Below, one piece after another: positions 25,201-37,580 of a DNA stretch of 64,000 nt. Under the pieces are notes generated by a model. It worked only from the letters and a program-made list of their open reading frames with translations, ran no database searches and had not been told where the DNA came from. The stretch is from Citrus sinensis. Lineage: Eukaryota; Streptophyta; Magnoliopsida; Sapindales; Rutaceae. The first letter of the stretch is position 1; each line of letters begins with the position of its first letter. Location: assembly GCF_022201045.2 (NCBI RefSeq), contig NC_068560.1, forward strand, positions 36,171,001 to 36,235,000, given 5' to 3'. The translations under genes and the position numbers were made by a program.

Positions 25201-26037
25201 GAAATGTAGAAAGTCTCAATTGCAAAGAAGCCCCCGAGTTATCAAATAGAAGAGCAATACATTTTATCTTGCTGGTTGCTACTTTCAAATAAAAATTTTT
25301 ATGGTTAGGTTGGTAGAATTTATCCGAAAATATATCATATCTCTCTCTCCAGATATTTCTTTTAAATTATGTACTACTCCAAAATTATTGTGAATTGACA
25401 CCTATAATGAGATGCTACTTTTCTAATATCAAAATGCTGTAATATAATAATGGATTTTATGTAGATATCGTGAATGATGTAGTTGATCGCCCTCGCCTGT
25501 TTATCATTCAGTTCATTCTTAATCTTTTTTTTTTTGTTTTCTTGATTTTAGATGCCTTCGGGAGGGATGCTCCGTGCATTGTTTCAATTTCACAGCCACG
25601 ATATATCGAGAGGACTTCTCGCAGTGACTTTTCTCCTTGTTGTATTCAACTGTTTAAGTAGCTTTCAAATATACTCGATGCCTGTTTTCGACAGCTTTGA
25701 AGCAAGCTACACCAGCCGCACCAACCGACCGTGCTCAATCTGGGTTCGATCTGGTTTCCGGGTTTTCTATGGATTTGTCTCATTCTTCATAGGCGTGGCA
25801 CTCCCTTTCCTCTCCAGCCTTGCCGGTCTCTTGGGAGGACTCACTCTTCCGGTCACTTTTGCTTATCCATGCTTCATGTGGGTGCTAATAAAAAAGCCTA
25901 CGAAATACAGCTTCAACTGGTATTTCAATTGGATCCTGGGTTGGTTGGGAGTCGCCTTTAGCCTGGCCTTCTCCATTGGCGGTATTTGGAGTATAGTGAA
26001 CAGTGGACTTAAGTTGAAATTCTTCAAGCCCAGTTGA
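22243..26037 (+). CDS. LHT8: Lysine/histidine transporter-like 8 (amino acid permease)
   Basis: This is a membrane amino acid/proton symporter of the AAAP family. Exons: 22243-22643, 23984-24117, 24458-24885, 24986-25117, 25552-26037. They give 526 residues with all junctions in frame. The N-terminal ~75 cytosolic residues are rich in Ser, Thr and Pro and hold repeated SP/TP sites (PATPRASTPEVLTPSG, SPRFLSPIGTP), a feature of the LHT8 branch. The transporter core starts near DAWLPITESRNGNAHYAAFH, with first helix NLNAGVGFQALLLPVAFAFLGW. Later marks include SWGILSLTIAYCWQLYTLW, LVQLHEAVPGKRYNRYVEL, ALGIIAFAFRGHNLAMEIQ, MPSTFKHPAHVPMWRGAKVAY and AYPCFMWVLIKKP. The start at 22243 is the first in-frame ATG (MSNINTMEER); a second in-frame ATG follows at 22261. 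The large first intron (22644-23983) holds no recognised gene. The substrate range is not readable from sequence. Confidence 0.93.
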
Positions 26038-27417
26038 CAAACAGTCAGTAGTACTAGCTAAAGGGAATGTCGAAACTCTGTAAAATCAATGGAGATTCAT
26101 TTCGTATTTGTTGTTGTTTCGTACAATTTTAAACTTCCATGTATGCACATGTTACTTATGGTGCAGGCAGCACCCGTTTCATGTAAGTTTTATTGTCCGA
26201 TTTTCTTCTCCGAATCACTTTGATTTAAAGTAGTGAAAAGAAATACGGAACGTATGGTCTGAAGATTCTGAAGATATTGAGAGCGCACTTTATAAAGAAT
26301 AGGCCCAAATCCAGCTAACAACATTTTTTTTTTAAAGTAAATCTTAGTCTACGTTAATTGATTAGCTTTGCCATTAGCGGTTTGCAGTTGCTTTCAGATG
26401 ATTGCTGCTTTCCACCATGGAACTGCACTGCGCGCAGGTTTTAGCTCTGTCATCATTCGAAAAGATAAGCTCAATGAAGCAAGCCATCAAAAGTTAGGTA
26501 GCGAATTTTTTGTTAGGCATGCGGATTTTGTAAGGCTTCATTGTCGCTTGTCACTGTCACATTCTACAGAGCAGGCAAATATAATCAAAATGGAAACATG
26601 AATCATGAATGCCGTTGCTGCAGTGATTACATTTGAAAAACAAATTCTGTGTTCGGAGAAAATGGGATAGTTCGGGTGGTCATCATCTAAAGGGTTCTAT
26701 TGCAATGATTCAAGGTTTAATTGACTCTCAGCATCAATAGGTTAGAAACAACCACCGACCAAATGATAATGTTCCTCATTTGTCCATGGGGTTAAAACAT
26801 CACGGACCATCAATAATTACCCATTTCATTGCCACTCCAGTGGCACCGAAACAGGTGTTTCCGTTTGAGGACGACATCTCATGCCGGCACATGGACATGG
26901 TTTCAATTTAATTGGATAAGAAGGTGAAATCCTGTTAATGTAGAGCATCATATTGTGCGACCCACGATACAATAAAATCTTTTTCGCCCTGTGAATGTGA
27001 CAGCAGTCTTGATTATTCCAACTTTACCACGCCTCTTAGTAAACAAATGAAAGAAACAAAATTTATCTGTCCGATCGGAGAAAGAACAAAGAAGAAGCTA
27101 TTAACAACTATTTTTTATTGAGCATCGTTCACTACTAAACAAATAAAAAAAATGTTGACTGCGTCTGTGGCTATCAATTTTTTTAATAATTATTTTTCTT
27201 GGACATCCATTTTGTTACTTTTTATATGAATACGTTTTTCATATCTACTCCAGTATGGCAGTATCACACAACTATCAGACCCATGAACCAACTTGGACCG
27301 TAAATCACTGCTCTAATTAGGTAATGGCCAAACATGAAGGTGAGCCCGGCAGCCTTCCAATATTATTTCTTATTCATTCAACCTACAAGATCGGATTGGA
27401 TTGGATTAACCCTTGGG
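26038..27417. other. Intergenic, nothing recognised
   Basis: 3' flank of the LHT8-like gene and non-coding DNA. The frame at 26368-26601 shows no family similarity. Confidence 0.6.
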
Positions 27418-27426
27418 ATTAGATTA

Positions 27427-28176
27427 GGGAAAAAGTTCTTCTCAACTCTAAAGTTTCATACAATAATCTATTTCATCCTTATTTTTTAAATAATAACCAA
27501 AAACATCCTTCCGTTAACTCACCGTTAATTGAATATTGTTTGTTAGTAATTCATTAAGGGTAAAAAAGGATTTTCCATTAAAGAGAAAACAAAAGTTAAC
27601 ATATAACTAAAAATGATTTTATCTAATCCAACTAAACAGGAAATATCGAAAAAGATGAAAAACTTATATTTCAAGAAATTCATTTTTCATTTCTTTCTAT
27701 TTTGGCGGCCTGAAAGTCCTAAAAACCCTAAATATTAGTACTAAAATATCATAATTTTTTTATTCATATAAGTATACTCTCTAATTGCACTGTAAAATGG
27801 GTTGGTTGAGTTGAAGATAAATAGATATTCAGCACATGCAAGCACATAAAAATTGGTGGTGTTTTTGAGTTTTTAATTACAGTTTGTTCCTTCTGGCAAT
27901 TATTCAATATGTATATCAAATTATATCATCGTTGATTTCATTTACGAAAAAGTTAATGAATTTTGCATATTTTGTAGTATTATTTAATTGTGTAATTTTT
28001 TTTAATATAGTTAGTATTACTTTAATGAAAAATCCTATTTTTCCCTCAATGAATTACTAGTTAACGGTTTTACACTAATGGTGAGTTAACGGAGAGATAT
28101 TTTAGGCTATTATTTGAAAAATAAGGATGAAATATGCTATTGCATGAAACTCTATGGATGAAAAATATTTTTTCCC
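27427..28176. mobile_element. Mutator-like non-autonomous element, 750 bp
   Basis: Long inverted repeats of roughly 110 bp run inward from GGGAAAAAGTTCTTC on the left and are mirrored on the right (..GATGAAAAATATTTTTTCCC). Conserved internal blocks are TTTCATCCTTATTTTT and TCCGTTAACTCACC, with their reverse complements. A perfect 9-bp target-site duplication, ATTAGATTA, occurs at 27418-27426 and 28177-28185. Long inverted repeats plus a 9-bp duplication define Mutator-like elements. The interior has no coding frame. Confidence 0.88.
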
Positions 28177-28185
28177 ATTAGATTA

Positions 28186-28677
28186 AATTAAATTATATTA
28201 GATTATCTAGTATTGTCTTTTGTTTGGTATAATATTGAATAAGACTATATTAAATTTAATTTAATAAAATTAAAATAATTATTTAAATAATATATTATTT
28301 TTTAAATCATATTACTATTTGTTAAATTTAATATTTAGATTACAATATTATTGTAATTAAGTAATCCAATAAATTTTTATGTTTAATATATTATATACTA
28401 GCTAAAATAAATTATTGAATAAACTTTTGATATTAATAGCAAATTTAGACTATAGAATATCTAATCCTATCTAAACCCCTGTGAAAATAGATATTAATAA
28501 TCTTATAAATGTTGGACTAAAACTTAGATTAATTTATTAATCATGACAGCCAAATATAACTCTAAATTGGACTAATTTTTTTATCCTTCAAATTAGTCTA
28601 ATCCCACCTTTTGTGCAACATCCGAAAATAGCCTCATTAGTCGTAGGTCACAGATTATATGTTGGGTCATGGGTGTG
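28186..28677. other. Spacer between the two Mutator-like elements
   Basis: Very AT-rich non-coding sequence; nothing recognised. Confidence 0.6.
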
Positions 28678-28687
28678 CAAAATTTTA

Positions 28688-30636
28688 GGGTTATTTTTAG
28701 GGACCTCCCTGAGGTTTGGTGTATTAATAGTCTGATAAAAAGTATTCACATAATTACAAAGACCTCCCCTGACATTTGTATTCTGTTAAGTGGACTGTTA
28801 GTTGACTATTGAAAATCCAAAAATACCATTCCTGCCAGAATATTTCTTTATTCACTGATGAACTGATGGGTAATTCGTGCCAAAATCACAAATTACTTAA
28901 GAAGATGAAAATATCCATTGGATAAAAAAAATGAAATTGCTTAATAAAAAAATTGACATTGCATAATAATAAAAAAATTGAAATAATGTGTGGCAGCATA
29001 CCTGCATCCTGCAGGAATATTATTATTGTGATTTTTTTTCTTACAAACTACTTCATAACTAATACATGCCACAAGAGCAGAGCTATTAAAAGAAATGATT
29101 TTATATTGTAAACTTGATAGTACAGGCGTTGGCACCGACCACAAAACTCTTATGATACCAATCTTTGCTCCATCCATATTTAAACCTAGATCAAGTAAAT
29201 ATTAAATTGGATTTCAAGTCCTGAAAATCCCACTTTATAATTGATATCTTCGAGTTTTGTTGGTGCCTCAAACCTGGATCTAAAGCATCATCTCTGTCAT
29301 ACTCGGAACACCTAAACTAATGGACTTGCTGCAGCTGCTTATTTTTCTTCTGAAATGATGCACGCAGATAGATTACAGACTTTGAAATAAGAAATACAAT
29401 AAACAACATGTAATCGAACTTAAGATTTTCGGCACACTTCTTTGAAAATTAGAATCAAACAAGGAAAATGGCAAGTCGATATTTTTTAATCTAGAAAAAG
29501 GGCAATTTCAAAGTTTATCACATGCCAAATTCATAGTCTTGCATCCACTATTTTCTAGTTTGAATAACAAACAAAAGCCTTAGACAAAAACACAGAGAAT
29601 ATATCACATGGGAGCAAAAATTGTGTGTAGAACAATATACTTAAGTTACATGTGATTACAATCACATTATTTAGCAAATACAAAATTACCTTCTCAAAAA
29701 AAAAAAAAAAAACAACACCACCAAATTATTGAAGGTATTACAACAATAAGGCAAAAGAACACCAAAGGCATGCACAAACCGAAACTAACACACAACTCAA
29801 TTAGTGTCATGACCCCAAACTGAACAATCACATAAACCATTGTGGGTTCTCTAAAAGATTATCACATTATAAGCAAACTGAAACCCATCTTTGATGAACT
29901 ACATCTAGTACTTACACAGCTCGTAAATCATTAGAAAATTGCTCTTATCAGTCATTACCCAATAGCTTTTTTCAACTCAACACTAACAACCCCAGAGAGA
30001 AGCAACATCCAGCACCATTTTCATTAATTAAAACAGACTTTCATTAATTAAAACAGACCCATTGTTATTTTTAATCAATAAAATAACAACAATATCTTGT
30101 AAGCCACTGATTCAAGCATGCAAGCTGTGTTTTCGAAGACTGACCTCTTCTTGCGATCTAATTCCAGTCACGATAAACGCTAGATGACGGCAATACTCAC
30201 TTCTCGGAAGCTCTGGACCACCGCACGACGTCATCTTGTGCAGTAGATGAAAGTAAATCAATGGTTTCAGAAATTATTTGTGAGTTGCAGACGCTTCTTC
30301 TCCATGGATGAAACTGATGGTGGGTTTTGTTCAAGTGTAAGCTGTGTTTACGAGGAGAAGTACACTTTGTGAAAAAATCATTTTCTTTCATCTACTAGAT
30401 AATGACTTTGGACTGGGTAATGGTGTGTTTAAGTCTCCATTTCACGGACATTGAAGTATATTTTGCTTGAATTTTGATTTTGTTTAAATTTTAAGTTTAT
30501 TTTTACTTGTTTACCCTTTTATACTAACGCTTACGTATTTTTATATTAATATTAAGGGAAATCGTTGTAACTATATGAATATTTTTATCAAATTATTAAT
30601 ACACCAAACTTCAGAAGAAATCCCTAAAAATAACCC
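28688..30636. mobile_element. Mutator-like non-autonomous element, 1.95 kb
   Basis: The left arm GGGTTATTTTTAGGGA continues as ..TTTGGTGTATTAATAGTCTGATAAAAAGTATTC. It is mirrored by the right arm, whose reverse complement starts GGGTTATTTTTAGGGATTTC and contains TTTGGTGTATTAATAATTTG. The flanks CAAAATTTTA (28678-28687) and CATAATTTTA (30637-30646) are a 10-bp target duplication with one mismatch, within the 9-11 bp range of MULEs. The 1.8 kb interior holds short minus frames at 28941-29177 and 30197-30391 with no recognised domain, and two tandem 20-bp units at 30019-30058. The interior may be a captured gene fragment (Pack-MULE type), but I cannot name a donor. Confidence 0.8.
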
Positions 30637-30646
30637 CATAATTTTA

Positions 30647-31562
30647 GGTCTAAATTAAAGAATATATTTATATTCAGAAAAAATCATCCCACTTTCTCCA
30701 AAAAAGAGAAAAAATCGTACCACCAGAAAATAATAATAATAATAATAAAATTGACCATCAGAGCTTTAAGAACATTGAGGTCGGTGAGCTAGGAGGCGCA
30801 CAATTCAGCAATTCCATGCGCTTACTCATCAGAGTCAAAGAGCAACTAAGAAAGTAACTGTTCATTAATTAATTTTATTTTTGCAGAAAGCAGGTTTGGA
30901 TATTTGGCTCCATCTGCCTGCCCATACTGAAGACAGCATAGCCAGCCAAAAAATCCAGGTTAACAAGTTGGCTGCACTTGCACACTTGGTGGATCATCGA
31001 GTCTCTGCTCCCGCTGACATTCTTAGAAAACTGGAATTTTGAATTCATACGCATTCACCAGACCAGATTCTTCTACCGAATTAAAAATTACCTAATCTCA
31101 AAAACTTTTTTTTTTCTTTTGTCCTAAAGATAACAATAAAATGGAGAACTGTTCAGGTTAGCCCATAATGCATGCCATCTAAACAGCAATCCACTCGAAA
31201 AATCAAGATTGATGCAAAAAAACTCCCCTTTTAGTCTAATTTGTTCTTCCACTGATGCGAAGGATTTACAAAACCAAACATGCACGAACAAACAAACCCT
31301 AAAACAGAGACACAACAACTGTGACTATTGCAATCCAAGTACTGAATTTCTTTCTTCGAATGTTTGTTATATGATGATCCTATAAATTATCTGTACCTAC
31401 CAAGCACTGGATCCTACGACCACAATCATGATAACACCACCAATAACCGCTGGACCAAAATCCAAAGAAATTAAAAAGACAAAAAGGCTTCTCCTTTCAT
31501 CCCATTGAAATTTGATAAAGCAAGCAAACACCCCATTTTTTTTTTTTTTACTTGAACTTTTC
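30647..31562. other. Intergenic with a short coding-like stretch
   Basis: Between the MULE and the Dof stop codon. The plus strand at 30769-30858 reads KNIEVGELGGAQFSNSM and onward to a stop. 30890-31042 reads KAGLDIWLHLPAHTEDS and continues open for 51 codons to a stop after ..LRKLEF. The two pieces are separated by only about 30 bases ending TTTTTGCAG, too short for a plant intron. They may be relics of an old gene. No family was recognised. 31043-31562 probably includes the Dof 3' untranslated region. Confidence 0.35.
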
Positions 31563-32327
31563 TTACTTCAAGTCCTTCCCAGCTGGCGTGGAAATAGCAA
31601 GACCAGACCAACCAAAGCAATCTTCACCAACGTCATTACCACCTTGATCATCGCCGTTCATCATCTGCCACGTGTTGCATCCAGAAGTAGCAGCACCACT
31701 CCCACCGCCAGTGCAAGCGTAACCGGTTCCAGGGATATCCCAACTCCGTGCAGTACCAAAACCAAGCTCCAATTCTTCAAGACCCGACCCGATACCATAC
31801 CCATGATTGTGAAACCCACCAAGTCCAAGAAAATTCTGGCCTTGAATTTGCATATTCAACATAGTAGTAAAGCTTCCACTACCGGGGACGCCGACACTAT
31901 CGTTCAGGTTCACATCAGTCATCGTAATTAAGCCCATTTCAGGGTTACCACAAGGCAAAACCGAAACAGGGTTAGCGGGTTCGGCCACACGATCATGGGT
32001 AACAGCTGAGGAACAAGATGAAGAATTGGCGGTGGCAACAACAGCGCCAGAAGAAGATGAAGAGCTAATGCGGGTGCGCTTGGAGTTCTTGCGAGTGCCA
32101 CCACCAACGGGGATGTTGCGGAGAGTCCCACCTTGAGTCCAGTAGCGGCGGCACGACTTGCAGAAGTGACGAGGCTGAGAGAGGTTGTAGTTGTTGTAGT
32201 AGCAGAATTTGGTGCTCGTTGATTCGCACCTTGGGCACGGCAGTGACTCGGTTACCTTTGGGGGTGGGTATGTGCTTATGGGGTTATGGGCTCGAGCTAG
32301 TTTCCGGTCAGTTGATTCCGATGGCAT
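31563..32327 (-). CDS. DOF1.6: Dof zinc-finger transcription factor, DOF1.6-like
   Basis: This is a plant-specific nuclear factor that binds AAAG-core sites through a single Dof finger. The uninterrupted 254-residue frame begins [17 protein letters not shown]. The finger at residues ~29-83 has the ligands C31, C34, C56 and C59 (CX2CX21CX2C) in [18 protein letters not shown] and [12 protein letters not shown], followed by the basic tail [10 protein letters not shown]. The rest is Ser- and Gly-rich. It ends [15 protein letters not shown], close to the WPGLEIS..VK end I recall for Arabidopsis DOF1.6. The N terminus (MPSE...YPPP) also fits that protein. Its position between an LHT8-like and a TMEM147 gene matches the Arabidopsis order (At1g47670, At1g47655, At1g47640, from memory). 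Dof genes are often intronless or have one intron; none is needed here. Confidence 0.92.
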   Translation of the reverse strand: MPSESTDRKLARAHNPISTYPPPKVTESLPCPRCESTSTKFCYYNNYNLSQPRHFCKSCRRYWTQGGTLRNIPVGGGTRKNSKRTRISSSSSSGAVVATANSSSCSSAVTHDRVAEPANPVSVLPCGNPEMGLITMTDVNLNDSVGVPGSGSFTTMLNMQIQGQNFLGLGGFHNHGYGIGSGLEELELGFGTARSWDIPGTGYACTGGGSGAATSGCNTWQMMNGDDQGGNDVGEDCFGWSGLAISTPAGKDLK

Positions 32328-32483
32328 TTTGCGGGGTGTTTGTGAACAAACGAGCGTATAAATAATTAATGTTTAATTTTGGAAGAAAGTGGTGTGAATG
32401 AGAGTGAAAAGCTTTTTCAGTCTCAATAGCTTAGCAGAGCTATAGCTATAGCGTATGAGTGAAGACATACATAAGTAACTCAC

Positions 32484-32490
32484 TATATAA
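32484..32490 (-). promoter_or_regulatory. TATA box of the Dof gene
   Basis: On the minus strand this reads TTATATA, 157 bp upstream of the Dof start codon, a normal distance for a plant gene with a leader of about 120 bases. Motif and position only. Confidence 0.45.
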
Positions 32491-34339
32491 GAGATAAAAT
32501 GGGGCCACGCCAACAACAACTCACAACAATCCTCGCGGTGAAGAAGGGTTTCTGTACGACGTTTTGTATTGGCTCGGCTGCGTGGCTAGGCGGCTTGTTT
32601 TTTTTCCAAAAAATTATAATTAATTGTTTTGGTGATGTGGCCCCGTTTTGTTTAACAGGTAATTAACTGTGTCGTATAATAAATAAATAATATTATGATA
32701 CGTGAATATTTATTAAAAATTATAATAAAAATAATAGATATATCAAATGTATTTATACACTCCGTATTAGTATTTTAAAATTTCTCTCGTGTAAATGTAC
32801 AAATCTAACCGGTTGGAGAAGCCAATTGCTAGTTGCTTCAACAACGAGTCCTTAAGCAGAGTCTTTAGTTTGCATACATACGAATCAGTATGTATGTAAT
32901 TTGACTGACAACTAAGATGAAAGTTAAAAGGCTATATTAGCTGGGGATGGAGGAGATTAAGTAGAGGACTGGTCATCAGATTCAGCCTTTTCTTCTAGAG
33001 CTGGCTCAACTCAACCGTCGGAGGTGGGAGAGAGAGAGAGAGAGAGTGCGTGAAATGAAATTAGGATTGAAGAGAACCGACAGCATGATTGTTGTCGGGC
33101 AGCGTGGGAAACAATAATTGGGTTTGCCTGCTGCGTTACGAGGCTCAATGGCTTCCCTACTCCTCTACTCCTTGGCCCCTGCATATCAAAGATTCTGTCA
33201 TCATCTGTCACCGGATTTTTCGGTTCTGTAATCTCTGCTCCTCCCTTTGATTTTGCTCCTCTCTTTTGTCCCCTCTACATATGTACGACGTGTATATCCA
33301 TCCCCTTGTTGTGTTATTATTATATTTGCCACGAAGAAAACGTTCTGCAATAGTATTCATACATTATTTATATTGGCAACTAAGAAAACGTTCTCAAATA
33401 GTATTCATCCTATTTGATTTACACATAAAAATACTGTAGCCTTGCACAACGGAACTTCGTACTGAGAGGGAGGGAATCGAGCAGCTTGCTTCACCCCACA
33501 CTTGTCTTACTCCAAGAAACTGAACAGACGTAGGCGCAGACTCTGGCGCTGTGCTAGCTACGGCGAGAACTTGGACTACTGCTGACAGACAAGACTCGTT
33601 TCTGGAAAATGTGACAACGCGGAACACACGTGTCTATCACTAATAGGTTATTGCCTTTACCATCCAAGCAGCGGCTCCAGTCCAGCCCACGGTAAGAATC
33701 AGCCCAAGTCAAGAGAGAGATACACTCAGCCTCACAGGGTCCGAGATTCTGATTCTCTCTTCCCTGTATGCATCTGTTTCAGGTTTTGACGGTCTTCGTG
33801 AGGCTGACTATAATAAGAGGGAGCCCCCCCCCCCCCCCCCCCCCCAAGCTCTTTAGCTTCTTCCCTCAATTTGTTCTCTACTATCGTTTATTTGTGGCGC
33901 AATGGCAAATATGCCTTTAATTAATTAATTAATGGGAAAGACTACAGAGCATTTTGTTTTTGGTAGTATAAGTGACATAGACAGTACAATGTTGTTCAAT
34001 TGCAATTACTCTCCAAATTCAAAGTTTTTTTACATTTAAAAAAGAAAAAGAAAAAAGCAAGAGACAAATAGAGGTCAACAATTTGTGTTCCCTAGTTATA
34101 AGTTACTTCTTGCATTTACAGAGGTATTTATTCTACAAATGGGTTAACTTTGAAAACAAGCATTTTCACTTTTGATTCCCAGATTTGAAACGTTTCTCTC
34201 TTCAGGGTTCAATCAGAATAAATCACATCAATCACAATCACATTGATGCGTTAAGAAAATAGTCCTCTATGGCGGTGGACGGTTTGACTAATTGACCATG
34301 ATTCGTGGGGCTTACTTACGCAGGCCACATCTTTAACAG
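32491..34339. other. Dof upstream region and intergenic DNA
   Basis: Dof promoter side, then intergenic. It contains an (AG)n run at 33031-33047 and the poly-C tract listed separately. Minus frames at 33011-33211 and 33394-33627 match no family. Confidence 0.5.
33824..33845. repeat. Poly-C tract, 22 bases
   Basis: An uninterrupted run of C on the plus strand (poly-G on the other). Similar runs occur at 39050-39067 and 52939-52961. Run lengths in such tracts are often unreliable in assemblies. Confidence 0.95.
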
Positions 34340-34463
34340 TACAGATTCTGTAACATACATCCCCCACTCCATACACTCCACGTGTCCCTGCATTGAAAAT
34401 AAAGAGAGGAAATGGCACCCTTCGGGGGCTGGCTAACCTGGTCTGTATGTTACAGAATCTGTA
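34340..34463. repeat. Perfect 20-bp inverted repeat with 84-bp loop
   Basis: The arm at 34340-34359 (TACAGATTCTGTAACATACA) and its exact reverse complement at 34444-34463 could pair as a hairpin. The loop contains a G-box-like CACGTG (34380-34385) and CCCTTCGGGGG. No known miRNA sequence was recognised. Confidence 0.85.
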
Positions 34464-37400
34464 TCGTAGCCAGCTCCCAGCGTCGGTTTTTCTTTCACTA
34501 TTTCCGTATTTTTATGGGGTTACGAATTTATGACTGAGCTCAATAATTTCCCCGTGCATTGAATAATTAATTCAGTGTAATTATTCAATGTTCAGTAAAA
34601 CCTTAACTTAGTACTGCATTGAAATATATATATATATATATATATTTATAGCAACACACCTAACAACCGTAAATAATGTGAATGAGGTTACTTTTAAGTT
34701 GATCTACATTGAAAATATTATAGATTTAACAAAAGAATATAAGTATTAGCAACTTCTATAATTCTAATAAAACCTCTCGCTTTAGAATTTATAATTTTAA
34801 CCTTGTTATATTTCTAATATAATATATTTTAATTAAACTCTCATATTATAATCATTATTTTTATCAATTAACATATAATTTTGAAAAATACCCTTTACTT
34901 AGGGCTTTTTTATTAAATGTATGAAATATGATTTTTTTAAAATTTTAGATTTCTTTTTTAAATATACTTGTTTATTGTTTTGTAATTTATATTTGATTTA
35001 CATCTTAATAAAAAAACTTTTATAACTTTTATCTGAATAAAAAAAAATCTAAGGCAAATATTATGTTAAAAATATCTCTATTAAATATTTTTATTTCTTA
35101 AAATATAAAATTTAATCCCCTTTTTCATTTTGATTTACAACAAGATAAATGTCAAATAATCATATTTAAGATATTTTTTTATTTATAAAAATAAATGAAA
35201 TGCTACTAATATTTGAATATTAAAAAACAAAAAAAAAATAAACATGTTATTACATTTGTATTCAAAATGATTTAGACGTCAGCTAAAATTCATACTTATT
35301 TAGATTTGGGACAAAAAAAAAAAAGGGCCAACTTAGTTAGAAATCTTTATTTTTTATGGTTAGTCATTATTTTTATTTCTTTATTTCAAACTTTAATAAA
35401 TATAGCATGATGTTTTTTTTTGGGTCGAAGTAAAACTACATGGTTTTTCTTTTGGAATCAAATGAGTGTTATTAAAATTAGCATAATCTATGTATATATT
35501 TAATGAGATACTTTTAGAAGAAGAGTTATAAAAGAATTTTAAACGAGTGCCAATAGTTAAAAACACTTGGCAAAATATGGGTGGTTTGGAGTTTGGGCTA
35601 AAATTAAACTCATTGGGCCTTTTCACTTCGGGTTGTATTTCGTAAATAGAAGCGGAACGAGAGGTTCCGACGAAATTGAACCTCTAAAATGCCGTATCGC
35701 TGCTGATAATCACCAAACAAAACAAACAATCAAAACTCATTATTTTAAACCAAAAAATGATTAAAAAAAAAAACTGGCAAGACACTTAATATAAATTGTC
35801 GGTTAACAATTAATGCAATAGATTAGATTCTCAGCAATGCCAATCATAGATTAACAAAAGGATCAATAGTACGAGAGAGTTTGCGAAACAGAAGAAACGC
35901 AGCAATAAAAGGAGGATTGTGGTAGCACACGCATGTCCAAGACTAGTATGGATTAAATTTCTATGCCTGCTGGATTTTAAACTTGTCATGCACTTTCTAC
36001 GTATTGCTTCAGCTCATTAGCTCTGGTCAAGGCGATAAATATATTAGTTCGGACGAGTTTGGTACAAGTGGTTTACATATCACCACTCTAGAAAAGAGAT
36101 AAAGAGTTTCTTTGTTATTTTGTTGAATTCTTATTGCGTGTATATTTTGCTCTTAACATAATTGGTAATAACCCAAGAAGCGAAAGTTTATACTCCGAAA
36201 ATAGCTAAACTTTTCTTCTCTACATGGTACATCACATCTTTCTTGGACCACATGTTCATGTGTAGTCAAAATTGAACAAATATGAACACTATCACAATTA
36301 ATACCGAGATTTATTTTGAGGACAACAAAACTACTTGGCAGATATTTTACATGACACAAGGCTTGTTATTGTTGCTCTTCGGGTTATACTAGAACAGTTT
36401 AAATATAAAAACTCTCACACTTCTACGCATTTTTCAAGCCCGGATCCAAACCCACTTTCATGGTCGAGTCTATTGCGGGCCTGGGCTGCTTTTATTTATT
36501 TCTTAAAATTATTATAAATTTAAAATAAATTAATTATCAACAAGTTATTATAACTATAGATAAATTAAAAAAAATGAATATTTCAAAGTAAAATAATAAA
36601 TAAAATAAATAAAAGTTCATAACTTTAATTTTCTTTAGTACTGAATTCTATAATTCAAACATTCTTTTAATTAATTAACGCAAAAGAGAGAATTTATTAT
36701 CATAATTTTAATTTTTTTGAATCATCATTAATTTATAAGTCAAGAATTTAAGTTATTTTTTTAAAAAATTTATTTTTTAATTTTAATTATATTATTCTAA
36801 TTTATAAATTTATTTTTTTAAAACTAGTGGGCCTAACCTGGACTGAGCTTTTCCTGAACCCTTATCTAAACCCTCATGTGTGAGGATCAGGCCAAAACAC
36901 GCGAGCCTGGCCGACCTAAACTTTTTTACCCACCCTACAAAAAATGCCACATCTTTTAAACACTTTTGGGAACATAAATGGATGGCAAAATCTGAAAATA
37001 TAATCCGGATATAAAAAGGACATGGGTCCTTAATAGGGAATGAGATTCTTTTCTAATTTAAAAATTTTTAAGAATTTTTTATTATGTGTATTTTAATGGT
37101 AGTATATGGTAAAATTTAATTTTTTTATTTTATTTATTTATAATTAATTAATAATTGAGTTATTTATTTAGGACATAATCAGCTCACGAGAATCCGATCC
37201 CTATGCCTATTCCACGTGTCACAGGCTTGATCTAGTTGCTGACCTGCTGGCGAGCGCTTACGGCACGAACCAATAATCGGCCTGAAAAACACGCTCCCAG
37301 AGCCACGACAACGAGATCAGAGCACCAAACCACGTCTATGGTGCGTATCTAACACGCGCACACAAACTCCAACCAGCAGTGCAGAGCAGACAGCCGAACA

Positions 37401-37580
37401 CTGTAGGCTGCAGGCAAGAAGATAGAACAGCTATCGCTTTGATCTTCAACGTTTCATTCTGCTTCTCTCTGATTCAAACAAGTTCTTCTGGAAGTTTTTT
37501 TGGTCTGTCAAAGAATCACAGCCCAAATCCTTTTGAGTGATAGTGAAAGCTAATGGTTTTCGACTTATCCTAACGATACG
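34464..37580. other. Intergenic, AT-rich, upstream of the first B3 gene
   Basis: It contains a (TA)n run at 34624-34645, long AT-rich stretches, and a fragment resembling the end of the MITE at 19494 (near 35545-35564). No coding frame is supported: 35393-35626, 35567-35764, 36153-36359 and 36335-36517 are short and unmatched. The last ~350 bases, less AT-rich, are presumably the promoter and leader of the B3 gene; CCACGTGTC occurs at 37212-37220. Confidence 0.5.

Noticed and set aside
31512-32131. Plus and second minus frames over the Dof gene
   Set aside because: Shadows of the Dof coding sequence in other frames.
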